A stretch of DNA of 64,000 nucleotides, from the NCBI GenBank assembly GCA_017466865.1, contig JAFTTI010000013.1, positions 1 through 64,000 on the forward strand, written 5' to 3'. Origin of the DNA: Oscillospiraceae bacterium (lineage in GTDB: Bacteria > Bacillota > Clostridia > Oscillospirales > Ruminococcaceae). Shown here in pieces: positions 9,791 through 18,190 of this stretch; the first letter of the stretch is position 1; each line of letters opens with the position of its first letter. The notes below the pieces were generated by a model. The model searched no databases. It saw only the letters and a program-made list of their open reading frames with translations, and was not told the origin of the DNA. The position numbers were made by a program, and so were the translations under genes.

Positions 9791-11146
9791 TCAAACCATT
9801 ATTTTCTTTACCATACCTGCTATTTCTTCTGCTATCCTGTTTATTTCAGGCTGTTCTTTTCCTTCAACCATAACTCTTATGAGAGGTTCTGTTCCGCTTT
9901 CACGGACAAGAATTCTTCCGTCATCGCCGAGTTTTTCTGTATTTCTTGATATGCAGTCTGTTATTTCCTTGACTGTATCAAGTTTATTCTTCCACTCAGG
10001 TTTTATCTTTACATTGACAAGAATCTGAGGATAGTATGTCATAACAGAAGCGAGTTCTGACATTTTCTTTCCTGCTTTTTTATAAAACGAAAGAAGTTTA
10101 GCCGCTGAAAGCTGTCCGTCGCCTGTTGTTGCGTTTTCAAGGAAGATAATATGACCCGACTGTTCTCCGCCTATGTTGAAGTCTTTTTCTTTCATTCTTT
10201 CAAGAACATATCTGTCACCGACTTTTGTTGTTTCAACAGAAATTCCGTTTTCTTTTGCGAATTTCATAAAGCCGATATTTGTCATGACCGTTACAACGGC
10301 AGTATCGTTTTTGAGAGTTCCCTCTTCTTTCATAGCCTTTGCAAAAATTGCTATGAGTTTATCACCATCAACAAGTTCGCCGTTTTCGTCAACTGCAAGG
10401 CATCTGTCAGCATCGCCGTCAAATGCAACGCCAAGGTCACAATTATTCTTTTTAACAAAATCGCTGATATTTTCCATATAGGTTGAACCGCATTTATCGT
10501 TGATATTTGTTCCATCGGGAGAAGAACTTATACAAAGAACTTCTGCACCCATTTTTGTAAAGAGTTTTTCCGCTGTTGCTGATGAACTTCCGTTTGCACA
10601 GTCGATTGCGACTTTTATTCCCGAAAGGTCTGCGTTTACAGCATCTTTTATATAATCTATGTATTCATCTGCGGCTGTTTCTTTTCTTTCTATTCTTCCG
10701 ATTTCTGTTCCGTTTTTAAGATTTTCTGTAAGAACTTCGGGAGTATCAAGAATGAGCGCTTCTATTTCTTCTTCGATTTCATCAGAAAGTTTATAGCCGT
10801 CGTGTGCAAAAAGTTTTATACCGTTAAATTCAACGCTGTTATGTGACGCTGAAATCATAACGCCTGCATCGGCATTATATTTTTTGACAAGCATAGCAAC
10901 TGCAGGGGTTGGAACTACTCCTAAAATAACCGCATCCGCACCGACAGAACAGATACCAGCTGAAAGTGCTGCTTCGAGAACATCTGATGATATTCTTGTA
11001 TCTTTTCCGATAAGGATTTTTGCTTTATGTGATGTATGTTTTGTAAGAACAAGAGCAGCCGCCCTGCCTATCTGCATAGCGGTTTCACAAGTGAGTTCCG
11101 TTATCGCTACTCCTCTTGCGCCATCTGTTCCGAATAATCTTGCCAT
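9791..11146 (-). CDS. glmM: phosphoglucosamine mutase GlmM
   Basis: 451 residues. It converts glucosamine-6-phosphate to glucosamine-1-phosphate on the way to UDP-GlcNAc for peptidoglycan. The N-terminal ARLFGTDGARG, the phosphoserine loop GVMISASHNS (about 97-106), the metal loop AFDGDADR and the C-terminal phosphate-binding VRESGTEPLIRVM are all present. AAAGGAG lies 9 nt before the ATG. It follows ruvB by 20 nt in the minus-strand run. Confidence 0.96.
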   Translation of the reverse strand: MARLFGTDGARGVAITELTCETAMQIGRAAALVLTKHTSHKAKILIGKDTRISSDVLEAALSAGICSVGADAVILGVVPTPAVAMLVKKYNADAGVMISASHNSVEFNGIKLFAHDGYKLSDEIEEEIEALILDTPEVLTENLKNGTEIGRIERKETAADEYIDYIKDAVNADLSGIKVAIDCANGSSSATAEKLFTKMGAEVLCISSSPDGTNINDKCGSTYMENISDFVKKNNCDLGVAFDGDADRCLAVDENGELVDGDKLIAIFAKAMKEEGTLKNDTAVVTVMTNIGFMKFAKENGISVETTKVGDRYVLERMKEKDFNIGGEQSGHIIFLENATTGDGQLSAAKLLSFYKKAGKKMSELASVMTYYPQILVNVKIKPEWKNKLDTVKEITDCISRNTEKLGDDGRILVRESGTEPLIRVMVEGKEQPEINRIAEEIAGMVKKIMV

Positions 11147-11166
11147 TATGTCTGACTCCTTTCAGT

Positions 11167-12228
11167 TTACAAAAGACTCTGCTGTCCGTCATCTGACGGA
11201 TTTATTTTTTTATTGGGTGTAAGCCCTAAATGTTCGTAAGCGAGTGCTGTTACACATCTTCCTCTCGGTGTTCTTGAAATAAATCCTAACTGCATAAGGT
11301 AAGGTTCGCAGACATCTTCTAATGTAACTGCTTCTTCGCCTATTGCCGCAGCGAGAGTTTCAAGACCCACAGGACCACCATTATAACCCTTGATTATCAT
11401 TTCAAGCATACGCTTATCGAGAGTATCAAGGCCTAAAGCATCAATTTCGAGTCTGTCAAGTGCTAATGAAGCAATATCCTTTGTTATAACGCCGTTTCCC
11501 ATAACTTCGGCAAAGTCACGCACTCTTTTTAAAAGGCGGTTAGCGATACGAGGTGTTCCTCTTGAACGCTTTGCTATTTCCATAGCGCCTTCGCGTTCAC
11601 AGGAAATTCCCAAAACGCCTGCACTACGCATAGCAATTTCGCAGAGTTGTTCGTGGGTATACATTTCAAGGCGCATAACCATACCGAATCTGTCACGAAG
11701 AGGTGATGTAAGCTGACCTGCTCTTGTTGTTGCACCAACAAGGGTGAATTTAGGAAGATCAATTCTTATCGACTGCGCTGAAGGTCCTTTTCCTATGATG
11801 ATGTCGAGTGCACAGTCTTCAAGTGCAGGATAGAGGATTTCTTCTATCGCTCTTGAAAGACGATGGATTTCATCGATAAAAAGAACATCGTTTTCAGAGA
11901 GGTTTGTAAGAAGTGCCGCTAAATCGCCGGGCTTTTCTATTGCGGGACCTGATGTTATTCTTATGTTAACGCCCATTTCGTGAGCGATAATCGCTGAAAG
12001 AGTTGTTTTTCCAAGTCCCGGAGGGCCGTAAAGAAGAACATGGTCGAGAGGTTCTCCTCTCTGTTTTGCCGCCTCTATAAAAATCTTTAGGTTTTCTTTT
12101 ACTTTATCCTGTCCTATATACTCCGAAAGAATTTTGGGACGCAAAGAAAAATCTATGTCGGTATCTTCTCTTGTAGCCTCGGGAGCGACCATTCTTTCTT
12201 CGAAATTGATTTCTCCTGCTTCGAGCAT
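11167..12228 (-). CDS. ruvB: Holliday junction branch migration helicase RuvB
   Basis: 353 residues. It is the AAA+ motor that drives branch migration with RuvA. Walker [10 protein letters not shown], Walker [10 protein letters not shown], the sensor [15 protein letters not shown] and the winged-helix end ([15 protein letters not shown]) are all present. Gene order ruvC-ruvA-ruvB with gaps of 6 and 20 nt indicates one operon from the promoter at 13428-13456. Confidence 0.97.
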   Translation of the reverse strand: MLEAGEINFEERMVAPEATREDTDIDFSLRPKILSEYIGQDKVKENLKIFIEAAKQRGEPLDHVLLYGPPGLGKTTLSAIIAHEMGVNIRITSGPAIEKPGDLAALLTNLSENDVLFIDEIHRLSRAIEEILYPALEDCALDIIIGKGPSAQSIRIDLPKFTLVGATTRAGQLTSPLRDRFGMVMRLEMYTHEQLCEIAMRSAGVLGISCEREGAMEIAKRSRGTPRIANRLLKRVRDFAEVMGNGVITKDIASLALDRLEIDALGLDTLDKRMLEMIIKGYNGGPVGLETLAAAIGEEAVTLEDVCEPYLMQLGFISRTPRGRCVTALAYEHLGLTPNKKINPSDDGQQSLL

Positions 12229-12248
12229 ATTTTCACATCCTTAAAAGT

Positions 12249-12854
12249 TTACTTATTTTTACCTATAAGCTGAAGTGATTTTCTTATAAGTTCGGGAGCA
12301 GAAAGCGATGCATCAAGTTTTGACACAACGGATGCCGCTTCTGTCTGTGAGTAACCGAGAACAACGAGTGCTGAAATCGCTTCTCCTACTGCGCCGCTGT
12401 TATTGACAGTAGTGAATTCAGCAACAGCAACACTTTCCTGTGATAACTGTTCTTTGGCGATTTTATCTTTAAGTTCGAGGATAATTCTTTGTGCAAGTTT
12501 AGGACCTACGCCCTTTGTTTTTGTAAACGCTTTTGTATCCCCTGTTGCAACGGAAAGTGCAAACTTTTCAGGTGTTGTGTCAGAAAGAATCGCAAGTGCT
12601 GTTCGAGGTCCTGCACCCGAAACCGAAAGAAGCATTTTAAAGCAGGTAAGTTCACTCTGTGTATAGAATCCGAAAAGTTCAACCGCATCTTCTCTTACAT
12701 GAAGGTGAGTAAGAAGCTTTACTGTTTCTCCTATCTGACCTATCTGTGAAAGTGTTGTGAATGTTGTACGACAGGCATATCCCACACCCGCACATTCAAC
12801 AACGGCAAGGTTAGGTTCTGTATGAGTGAGTTCGCCTTTTACACTATAAATCAT
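12249..12854 (-). CDS. ruvA: Holliday junction DNA-binding protein RuvA
   Basis: 201 residues, the usual length. The N-terminal OB fold (MIYSVKGEL...VVECAGVGY), the helix-hairpin-helix motifs (LLSVSGAGPRTALAIL and TKGVGPKLAQRIILELKDK) and the C-terminal RuvB-binding domain (AISALVVLGYSQTEA) are in order. It tetramerises on four-way junctions and loads RuvB. Confidence 0.96.
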   Translation of the reverse strand: MIYSVKGELTHTEPNLAVVECAGVGYACRTTFTTLSQIGQIGETVKLLTHLHVREDAVELFGFYTQSELTCFKMLLSVSGAGPRTALAILSDTTPEKFALSVATGDTKAFTKTKGVGPKLAQRIILELKDKIAKEQLSQESVAVAEFTTVNNSGAVGEAISALVVLGYSQTEAASVVSKLDASLSAPELIRKSLQLIGKNK

Positions 12855-12860
12855 AATATT

Positions 12861-13361
12861 TTATTCTCCTGTCTGATGATATATACGCTGTGAGTTTAAA
12901 GTATGTCCGTGACATATCGCTATCGCAAGTGCATCGGCTGTATCGTCAGGTTTTGGAACGGATGCAAGTTTTAAAATTTTTCTTGTCATTTCCATAACCT
13001 GTTTCTTCTCTGCCCTGCCGTATCCTACTACCGACATTTTTACCTGAAGAGGTGTGTATTCGGTTATCGGAATACATCTTTGCGCTGCGGCGAGAACTGT
13101 CACACCCCTTGCCTGTGCAACATCGATAACGGTTTTCTGGTTGGTATTGAAATAAAGTTTTTCTATTGCCATTGTATCAGGGCGGTATGTATCAAGAACT
13201 GTGCACATATCGCGGTAAATATCTGAAAGTCTTTCTGTGAAAGGTGTGTGCGCTTCTGTTGTTATAGCACCGAATGCTATGGTCTTGAAACTTCTTCCGT
13301 CATACTCTAAAACGCCATATCCTATAATGGCATAACCTGGGTCTATTCCGAGAATGCGCAA
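12861..13361 (-). CDS. ruvC: crossover junction endodeoxyribonuclease RuvC
   Basis: 166 residues from a TTG at 13361, which has GGGAGGTG at good spacing and yields the standard N-terminus of the family (RILGIDPG). The longer open frame upstream to 13424 adds non-homologous residues. Acidic catalytic residues are visible in GIDPG, AIEKLYF and DDTADALAIA. It resolves Holliday junctions made by RuvAB-bound recombination intermediates. Confidence 0.94.
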   Translation of the reverse strand: MRILGIDPGYAIIGYGVLEYDGRSFKTIAFGAITTEAHTPFTERLSDIYRDMCTVLDTYRPDTMAIEKLYFNTNQKTVIDVAQARGVTVLAAAQRCIPITEYTPLQVKMSVVGYGRAEKKQVMEMTRKILKLASVPKPDDTADALAIAICHGHTLNSQRIYHQTGE

Positions 13362-13427
13362 GGCTACACCTCCCATAAATGTAAAAATTATACATAAGCA
13401 GAAATTCATCTGCATATTAACCAATTT

Positions 13428-13456
13428 ATTATATCATATTATTGCGATAATATCAA
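13428..13456 (-). promoter_or_regulatory. promoter of ruvCAB
   Basis: On the minus strand TTGATA (13451-13456), 17 nt and TATAAT (13428-13433), with a TGA extension before the -10. It is divergent from the ispD promoter. Confidence 0.7.
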
Positions 13457-13509
13457 GTTTATCAATAAATAATTTTGCACAATGAAAGTCTTTTATCAAC
13501 GAAAAAATG

Positions 13510-13538
13510 TTGCAATATAAGCAAAAAGAGGTTATAAT
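13510..13538 (+). promoter_or_regulatory. promoter of ispDF
   Basis: TTGCAA (13510-13515), 17 nt, TATAAT (13533-13538), followed by AAAGGAG and the ispD ATG at 13568. Confidence 0.7.
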
Positions 13539-13567
13539 TGATTTATGACATAAAAGGAGTTGTTTTT

Positions 13568-14257
13568 ATGGCTTTGAAAGACACAACTGTAATAATCGCC
13601 GCGGCAGGTAGCGCATCAAGAATGAAGGGCGAAGATAAACTTCTTGCCGACTTATGTGGCAAGTCAGTTATTGCAAGAACTATAACCGCTTTTGAAAAAG
13701 CACCTTCTGTTGCTGAAATAATAATTGTTACAAAAGAAAAGAAAATTCCTCAACTTGAAATGATTGTTGCATCTTGCGGTGCAACGAAGGTATCGAAAGT
13801 AGTTGCGGGCGGAGAAACAAGACAGCAATCTGTTATAAACGGGCTTAAAGCATCAGAAGCAGAAACTTCAATGATTGCTGTTCACGATGGTGCAAGGCCT
13901 TTGATTTCTACCGAACTTATCGAAAAAACCATTGCAGACGCAAGAGTTTTTGGTGGCGCTACACTTGGTGTTCCTGTAAAAGATACCGTTAAAGTTGTTG
14001 ACGGAGGACTTGTTACAGATACCCCTGATCGTTCTAAATTATACCTCATACAGACACCTCAGGTTTTCAAGAAAACTCTTTATATTGACGGTGTCAACTT
14101 TGCTGTTGCACACGAACTTGATTTCACCGACGACTGTCAACTTGTTGAAGCTGTATGCGGAAAAATTGCAGTTACAACAGGTGATTACAGCAACATAAAG
14201 ATTACAACTCCGGATGACCTTTTAATTGCAAGAGCGATTTTTGAAGGAGATGACTGA
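13568..14257 (+). CDS. ispD: 2-C-methyl-D-erythritol 4-phosphate cytidylyltransferase IspD
   Basis: 229 residues. It transfers CMP to MEP in the non-mevalonate isoprenoid pathway. The nucleotide-binding loop is IIAAAGSASRMKGEDK (about 9-24), with Ser where Gly is most common. VHDGARPL, TVKVVDGG and the C-terminal NIKITTPDDLLIA are family motifs. I chose the ATG at 13568 because AAAAGGAG is 8 nt upstream. An in-frame start at 13538 falls in the -10 box. ispF follows after 3 nt, so the two are transcribed together. Confidence 0.95.
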   Translation: MALKDTTVIIAAAGSASRMKGEDKLLADLCGKSVIARTITAFEKAPSVAEIIIVTKEKKIPQLEMIVASCGATKVSKVVAGGETRQQSVINGLKASEAETSMIAVHDGARPLISTELIEKTIADARVFGGATLGVPVKDTVKVVDGGLVTDTPDRSKLYLIQTPQVFKKTLYIDGVNFAVAHELDFTDDCQLVEAVCGKIAVTTGDYSNIKITTPDDLLIARAIFEGDD

Positions 14258-14260
14258 TTT

Positions 14261-14737
14261 ATGAGAATCGGACACGGATACGATGTTCATAAACTTGTAG
14301 AGGACAGAAAACTCATTTTAGGCGGAGTGGAAATTCCTTATGAAAAAGGACTTTTAGGACATTCAGATGCGGATGTTCTCGCCCATTCTGTTGCTGACAG
14401 TATTTTAGGTGCTCTCGCTATGGGAGATATAGGAAAGCATTTTCCTGATAATGACGAAAAATATAAAGGTGCTGACAGTATAATGCTTCTCAAAGAAGTA
14501 TGTCGTATGATGAAAGAAAAAGGCTATAAAATCGGGAATATTGATGTTACCGTTATATGTCAGGAACCAAAACTCTCGCCTTTTACCGACAAGATGAGAG
14601 AAAATCTTGCTAACGCGTTATCTTCTGAAAAAGACAGGATAAGCGTTAAGGCAACAACAGAAGAAAAACTTGGATTTACAGGAAATAAAGAAGGCATAGC
14701 GTCACATGCGGTATGTTTATTGGAGGAAGAAATATGA
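14261..14737 (+). CDS. ispF: 2-C-methyl-D-erythritol 2,4-cyclodiphosphate synthase IspF
   Basis: 158 residues. It cyclises CDP-ME-2-phosphate with release of CMP. Zinc ligands lie in [11 protein letters not shown] and [25 protein letters not shown] and the C-terminal [20 protein letters not shown] complete the active site. IspE, the intervening enzyme, is not in this window. The stop overlaps the next start (ATGA). Confidence 0.97.
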   Translation: MRIGHGYDVHKLVEDRKLILGGVEIPYEKGLLGHSDADVLAHSVADSILGALAMGDIGKHFPDNDEKYKGADSIMLLKEVCRMMKEKGYKIGNIDVTVICQEPKLSPFTDKMRENLANALSSEKDRISVKATTEEKLGFTGNKEGIASHAVCLLEEEI

Positions 14738-15288
14738 CCGAAAGAGAAAAAGCTCTTAAGGGAGAGCTTTATTTATCAGCGGATGAAGAACTTGTTACTA
14801 TGCGAAGAAACGCGAGACTTTTAACCGAAAAGTTCAACACTACTTCTGTTACAGAAATCGACAAAAGAACAGAAATTCTCAAAGAACTTTTCGGAAAAGT
14901 TGAGGGCGAAATATACATTGAGCCTGATTTTCACTGTGACTATGGTTGCAACATATATGTCGGAGATAATTTTTACGCTAATTTCGGTTGCGTAATACTT
15001 GATGTTGCAGAAGTCAGAATAGGAAGAAATTGTTTTATTGCTCCTGATGTTGTTATCACAACAGCGACACATCCTAAAGACGCAAAAACAAGAAATTCAG
15101 GCCTTGAACTCGGAAAAGCAATAACCATCGGTGATGATTGCTGGATTGGTGCAAGAGCGGTTATTAATCCAGGTGTAACAATCGGTAATGGTGTTATCGT
15201 AGCGTCTGGCGCTGTTGTTACAAAGAATTTCGGAGATAATGTTGTCATTGGCGGTGTTCCCGCAAGAGTGATTTCAGAAATCGAATAA
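14734..15288 (+). CDS. maltose/galactoside O-acetyltransferase-like hexapeptide transferase
   Basis: 184 residues from the ATG at 14734, which overlaps the ispF stop as ATGA and has TTGGAGG upstream. An N-terminal Maa domain ([20 protein letters not shown]) precedes a left-handed beta-helix with hexapeptide repeats. The catalytic His lies in TATHPKD and the acetyl-CoA loop is [18 protein letters not shown]. It probably acetylates a sugar hydroxyl; the acceptor cannot be read from sequence. Its linkage to ispDF is probably only transcriptional. Confidence 0.85.
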   Translation: MTEREKALKGELYLSADEELVTMRRNARLLTEKFNTTSVTEIDKRTEILKELFGKVEGEIYIEPDFHCDYGCNIYVGDNFYANFGCVILDVAEVRIGRNCFIAPDVVITTATHPKDAKTRNSGLELGKAITIGDDCWIGARAVINPGVTIGNGVIVASGAVVTKNFGDNVVIGGVPARVISEIE

Positions 15289-15317
15289 TACACTACCTTT
15301 TCCTATGGAGGACAATT

Positions 15318-15917
15318 ATGATAATGAAAAGACTTTCTCTTGTTTACCCCGTTATAACATATCGTGCTAAAATGAAGAGAAATTTAGGATATGTTGTAAA
15401 TGAAGACTGGATAATAGGTCAGCTTTATACAGATGCTGTCGGAAATAAATATCTTCTTGCGGGTACTCCTGAAAAAGAGGATCAACAGAGATTTTACGAA
15501 GTGAAAAATTTAAGGCAGGAAACAGTAGGTATCCTCTCCCCTTTTAAAACAAATCACGAATCTGCTATTTTTGACGGTGATATAATCTCGGTGACTGCAT
15601 ATAACGGGACAAGAGATGAAACTGTAAGAATAGAAACAGGTCTTGACGGTGAAACTGTTATGACAGAAATTGAGAGAGATAAAACTATTCCTGAAAATGC
15701 TGAAATAACATTTTCAAAATCAGGAATTGTAAAAAACTATAATGGTAATTATTTCTTTGAATTTTCGGATTCGAAAAAGGTTTCACTCGGTGCTGCGGTT
15801 GTTCCCCTTTATCAGTTTTTCTCACCTGATTTTATTCCGCTTGATAACCATATAATCGAAGTTATCGGGAATATATATGATAATCCTCAACTTGCGCAGC
15901 AAATTTTATACAGATAA
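15318..15917 (+). CDS. YopX-like domain protein
   Basis: 199 residues, last gene of the ispD transcript, with GGAGGACAATT before the ATG. The C-terminal IEVIGNIYDNPQLAQ (about 181-195) and the earlier AIFDGDIISVTAYNG match the two hallmark segments of the YopX family, which is mostly phage-encoded and of unknown function. No other phage gene is nearby. The N-terminal 60 residues (GYVVNEDWIIGQLYTD) also fit the family, in which a local value is compared with a default. Function unknown. Confidence 0.6.
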   Translation: MIMKRLSLVYPVITYRAKMKRNLGYVVNEDWIIGQLYTDAVGNKYLLAGTPEKEDQQRFYEVKNLRQETVGILSPFKTNHESAIFDGDIISVTAYNGTRDETVRIETGLDGETVMTEIERDKTIPENAEITFSKSGIVKNYNGNYFFEFSDSKKVSLGAAVVPLYQFFSPDFIPLDNHIIEVIGNIYDNPQLAQQILYR

Positions 15918-15922
15918 AAAAC

Positions 15923-15957
15923 GCGGTATCATCCGAAAAGATGATACCGCAATTTTT
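15923..15957. terminator. bidirectional terminator between the YopX-like gene and the GGDEF gene
   Basis: GCGGTATCATC (15923-15933), loop CGAAAA and GATGATACCGC (15940-15950) form an 11-bp perfect stem, followed by AATTTTT on the plus strand and preceded by AAAAAA for minus-strand use. Confidence 0.88.
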
Positions 15958-15973
15958 ATTATTTACAGAACAT

Positions 15974-18037
15974 TTATCTGTTATCACTGTCGATAGGTTT
16001 AGGCACAACGGGAGATGTTCCGCTTGTTGCCCCTCTTGATGACGCAAATCCGAAGTTTGATTTGCCGTGTTTCTTTACGCCATACATTGCTTCGTCGGCT
16101 GCGCTGAAAAGTTCTTCGCAGTTCTTGCCATTTTCGTTGAAATAAGCAATACCGATAGAACAGTTTACAGCAAGATGTTCGCCTGTCGATTCGGATGTAA
16201 ATCCGCCACTCATAATCTTTATAAGTTCCTTTGCCATAGTAGCTGCGTCAACATCGGGAACATTTACGCATATAACAAATTCGTCTCCGCCGAAGCGCCC
16301 TGCAAAGCCCTTTTCAAATACAAGTTCTTTAAGGGTATCGGCTGTGAATTTAAGAACTTCGTCACCGCATGCATGACCGTAATCATCGTTGAAGTGTTTG
16401 AAATCGTCAAGGTCGATAAACATAATAAAACTGTTATATTTGCGAACAGATGAAAGTTCAAATTCGTTAGCGAGAGTTTTTATGAAGCTTTCTCTGTTAT
16501 AAACCTGTGTGAGTGCGTCAAAATTCGCCCTCTGTAAAAGACGCATTTCGTCTTTCTTTTCACGGTCTATATCCACGATGACACCGATGAGTTTTGTAGG
16601 AACATCATCACGGTCAAAGAATTTTGTTGCACGGATAAGCACCCAGGCGAAATCGCCATAGATATTCTGGAAACGATACTCTCCCTGAAGGAAGTTTGTT
16701 TCTGCATTGAGGATATGGTCGAGATCGGTAAAGTATCTCGAACGGTCATCTTTATGAATTTTGAGTTTATAGAAGAACGAATCCTGAATGTCATCTGATT
16801 TAGGTCTGAAACTGAATCTCTTATTGAAATTGTTTGAAACATAAACAGTCTGCTTCGCGAAATTGATTTCAAAGACGATATTGTTAGTCATTTCAACTAT
16901 TGTACGATAACGCTGTTCACTTTCAAATACATCATCGAACATTGTATTGAAGGCTCTGCCTATCTGACCATATTCATCGTATGAATTGATTTCAAATCTT
17001 GATTTCTGGTCGCCTCTGCTTTTTTTAGTGAGAACATCGACAATATTGAGGATAGGTCTTGAAAAATAAATTACAAAGAACACTATAACAACTATTTCAA
17101 CTATTGCGCAGATTGTTGTTGCTATATTGAACGCTTTGGTTGTTATGCCGAGTTCATTTGAAATATCATTTCTTCCGACAATTGTCACAAGTTTCCAATC
17201 TGTTCCGTAAACGGGAGAAATGCAGACATAATTTGAAGCTCTGTCAACTTCAATATTTTCAAAAATCGCCTCTTTTTCAGAAATAGACTTTACAAACAAA
17301 TCGGAATATGCTATGAAATTACTATCTTTTCTATATTCGGTAGCTTTTCCGTTTGAGAGGTTAAGTATGTTTTCATAAGCGTCAATAACAGCGCCTGTTG
17401 ATGATGGTGTTACTTTTGTTGAGAAAAGTTTTTTCTGCATAAGTGTTGTTGTGCAGAGCTGAACAAATGTTCCTACCTTTTCTTCTTCATATACTATATC
17501 TCTGCAGATGAGGAAGGCAACTGTATTCGTTCCACCAACTTTTATAGTTAGAAAATCGGATATACCACCATTATTTGCAGCGATATTTATACGATCGGGA
17601 TCTTCGTCAAGTATGTAAAGATATTCATCGCAATCTTCTGAACTTAAAACTACATTTCCTTCTTTATCAAGAATAGCAGCAAGTTCTACATTTGAGTTAC
17701 TCTGTTGATACGAATTGATTGAATTCTGTGCGTAAAGCTCAATAAATTCAAATTCAGAATAAAGCGGATGATATGGTCTGTCATAAACCGCCATCGACAT
17801 AATGGACGAATATGAAGTGATATACTTATTGATGGCGATATTTTTTCCGTTATTCTGAAGTTCGTTAACAAAAGATCCTACCATTTCAGCCTGTGCCGAA
17901 GATGTTGCAGAAATCGAATTTTCTGCTGAAGAATCGGTTATATCAAAGATTTCTTTATAAGCAACAACATTAAATATAATTATCGCAATCAACGCAATAA
18001 AAGCCATTGCAAGTGAAAACTTTGCTGTTATTTTCAA
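15974..18037 (-). CDS. membrane diguanylate cyclase (sensor-HAMP-PAS-GGDEF)
   Basis: 687 residues. It has a membrane helix near the N-terminus, an extracytoplasmic sensor domain of about 250 residues, a second helix, a HAMP-like segment (RPILNIVDVLTK...EYGQIGRAFNTMF), a PAS domain with a PAC end, and a GGDEF domain. The catalytic signature is intact (GRFGGDEFVICV) and DALTQVYNRESF marks the domain start. The product-inhibition site RxxD is absent (FEKG at that position). It should make cyclic di-GMP in response to an external or envelope signal. I chose TTG at 18037 because GGGAGGCG lies 6 nt upstream. Its promoter is at 18090-18118. Confidence 0.87.
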   Translation of the reverse strand: MKITAKFSLAMAFIALIAIIIFNVVAYKEIFDITDSSAENSISATSSAQAEMVGSFVNELQNNGKNIAINKYITSYSSIMSMAVYDRPYHPLYSEFEFIELYAQNSINSYQQSNSNVELAAILDKEGNVVLSSEDCDEYLYILDEDPDRINIAANNGGISDFLTIKVGGTNTVAFLICRDIVYEEEKVGTFVQLCTTTLMQKKLFSTKVTPSSTGAVIDAYENILNLSNGKATEYRKDSNFIAYSDLFVKSISEKEAIFENIEVDRASNYVCISPVYGTDWKLVTIVGRNDISNELGITTKAFNIATTICAIVEIVVIVFFVIYFSRPILNIVDVLTKKSRGDQKSRFEINSYDEYGQIGRAFNTMFDDVFESEQRYRTIVEMTNNIVFEINFAKQTVYVSNNFNKRFSFRPKSDDIQDSFFYKLKIHKDDRSRYFTDLDHILNAETNFLQGEYRFQNIYGDFAWVLIRATKFFDRDDVPTKLIGVIVDIDREKKDEMRLLQRANFDALTQVYNRESFIKTLANEFELSSVRKYNSFIMFIDLDDFKHFNDDYGHACGDEVLKFTADTLKELVFEKGFAGRFGGDEFVICVNVPDVDAATMAKELIKIMSGGFTSESTGEHLAVNCSIGIAYFNENGKNCEELFSAADEAMYGVKKHGKSNFGFASSRGATSGTSPVVPKPIDSDNR

Positions 18038-18089
18038 AATATCGCCTCCCTTCAGACAGAATATAAGCATATACTACTACACATTGTAT

Positions 18090-18118
18090 ATTATATACTA
18101 AAATTTTAAGTTTGTAAA
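18090..18118 (-). promoter_or_regulatory. promoter of the GGDEF gene
   Basis: TTTACA (18113-18118), 17 nt, TATAAT (18090-18095) on the minus strand. Confidence 0.65.
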
Positions 18119-18150
18119 GAGTTTTTCGGAAAAAAAGATAAAAAATTAAC

Positions 18151-18181
18151 AAAAAATCGTCTGCACAAAAATGCAGACGAT
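18151..18181 (-). terminator. terminator of the GH44-like gene
   Basis: ATCGTCTGCA (18156-18165) and TGCAGACGAT (18172-18181) form a 10-bp stem with loop CAAAAA. On the minus strand it is followed by a run of six T. It lies 10 nt after the stop. Confidence 0.88.
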
Positions 18182-18190
18182 TGAATCAGA

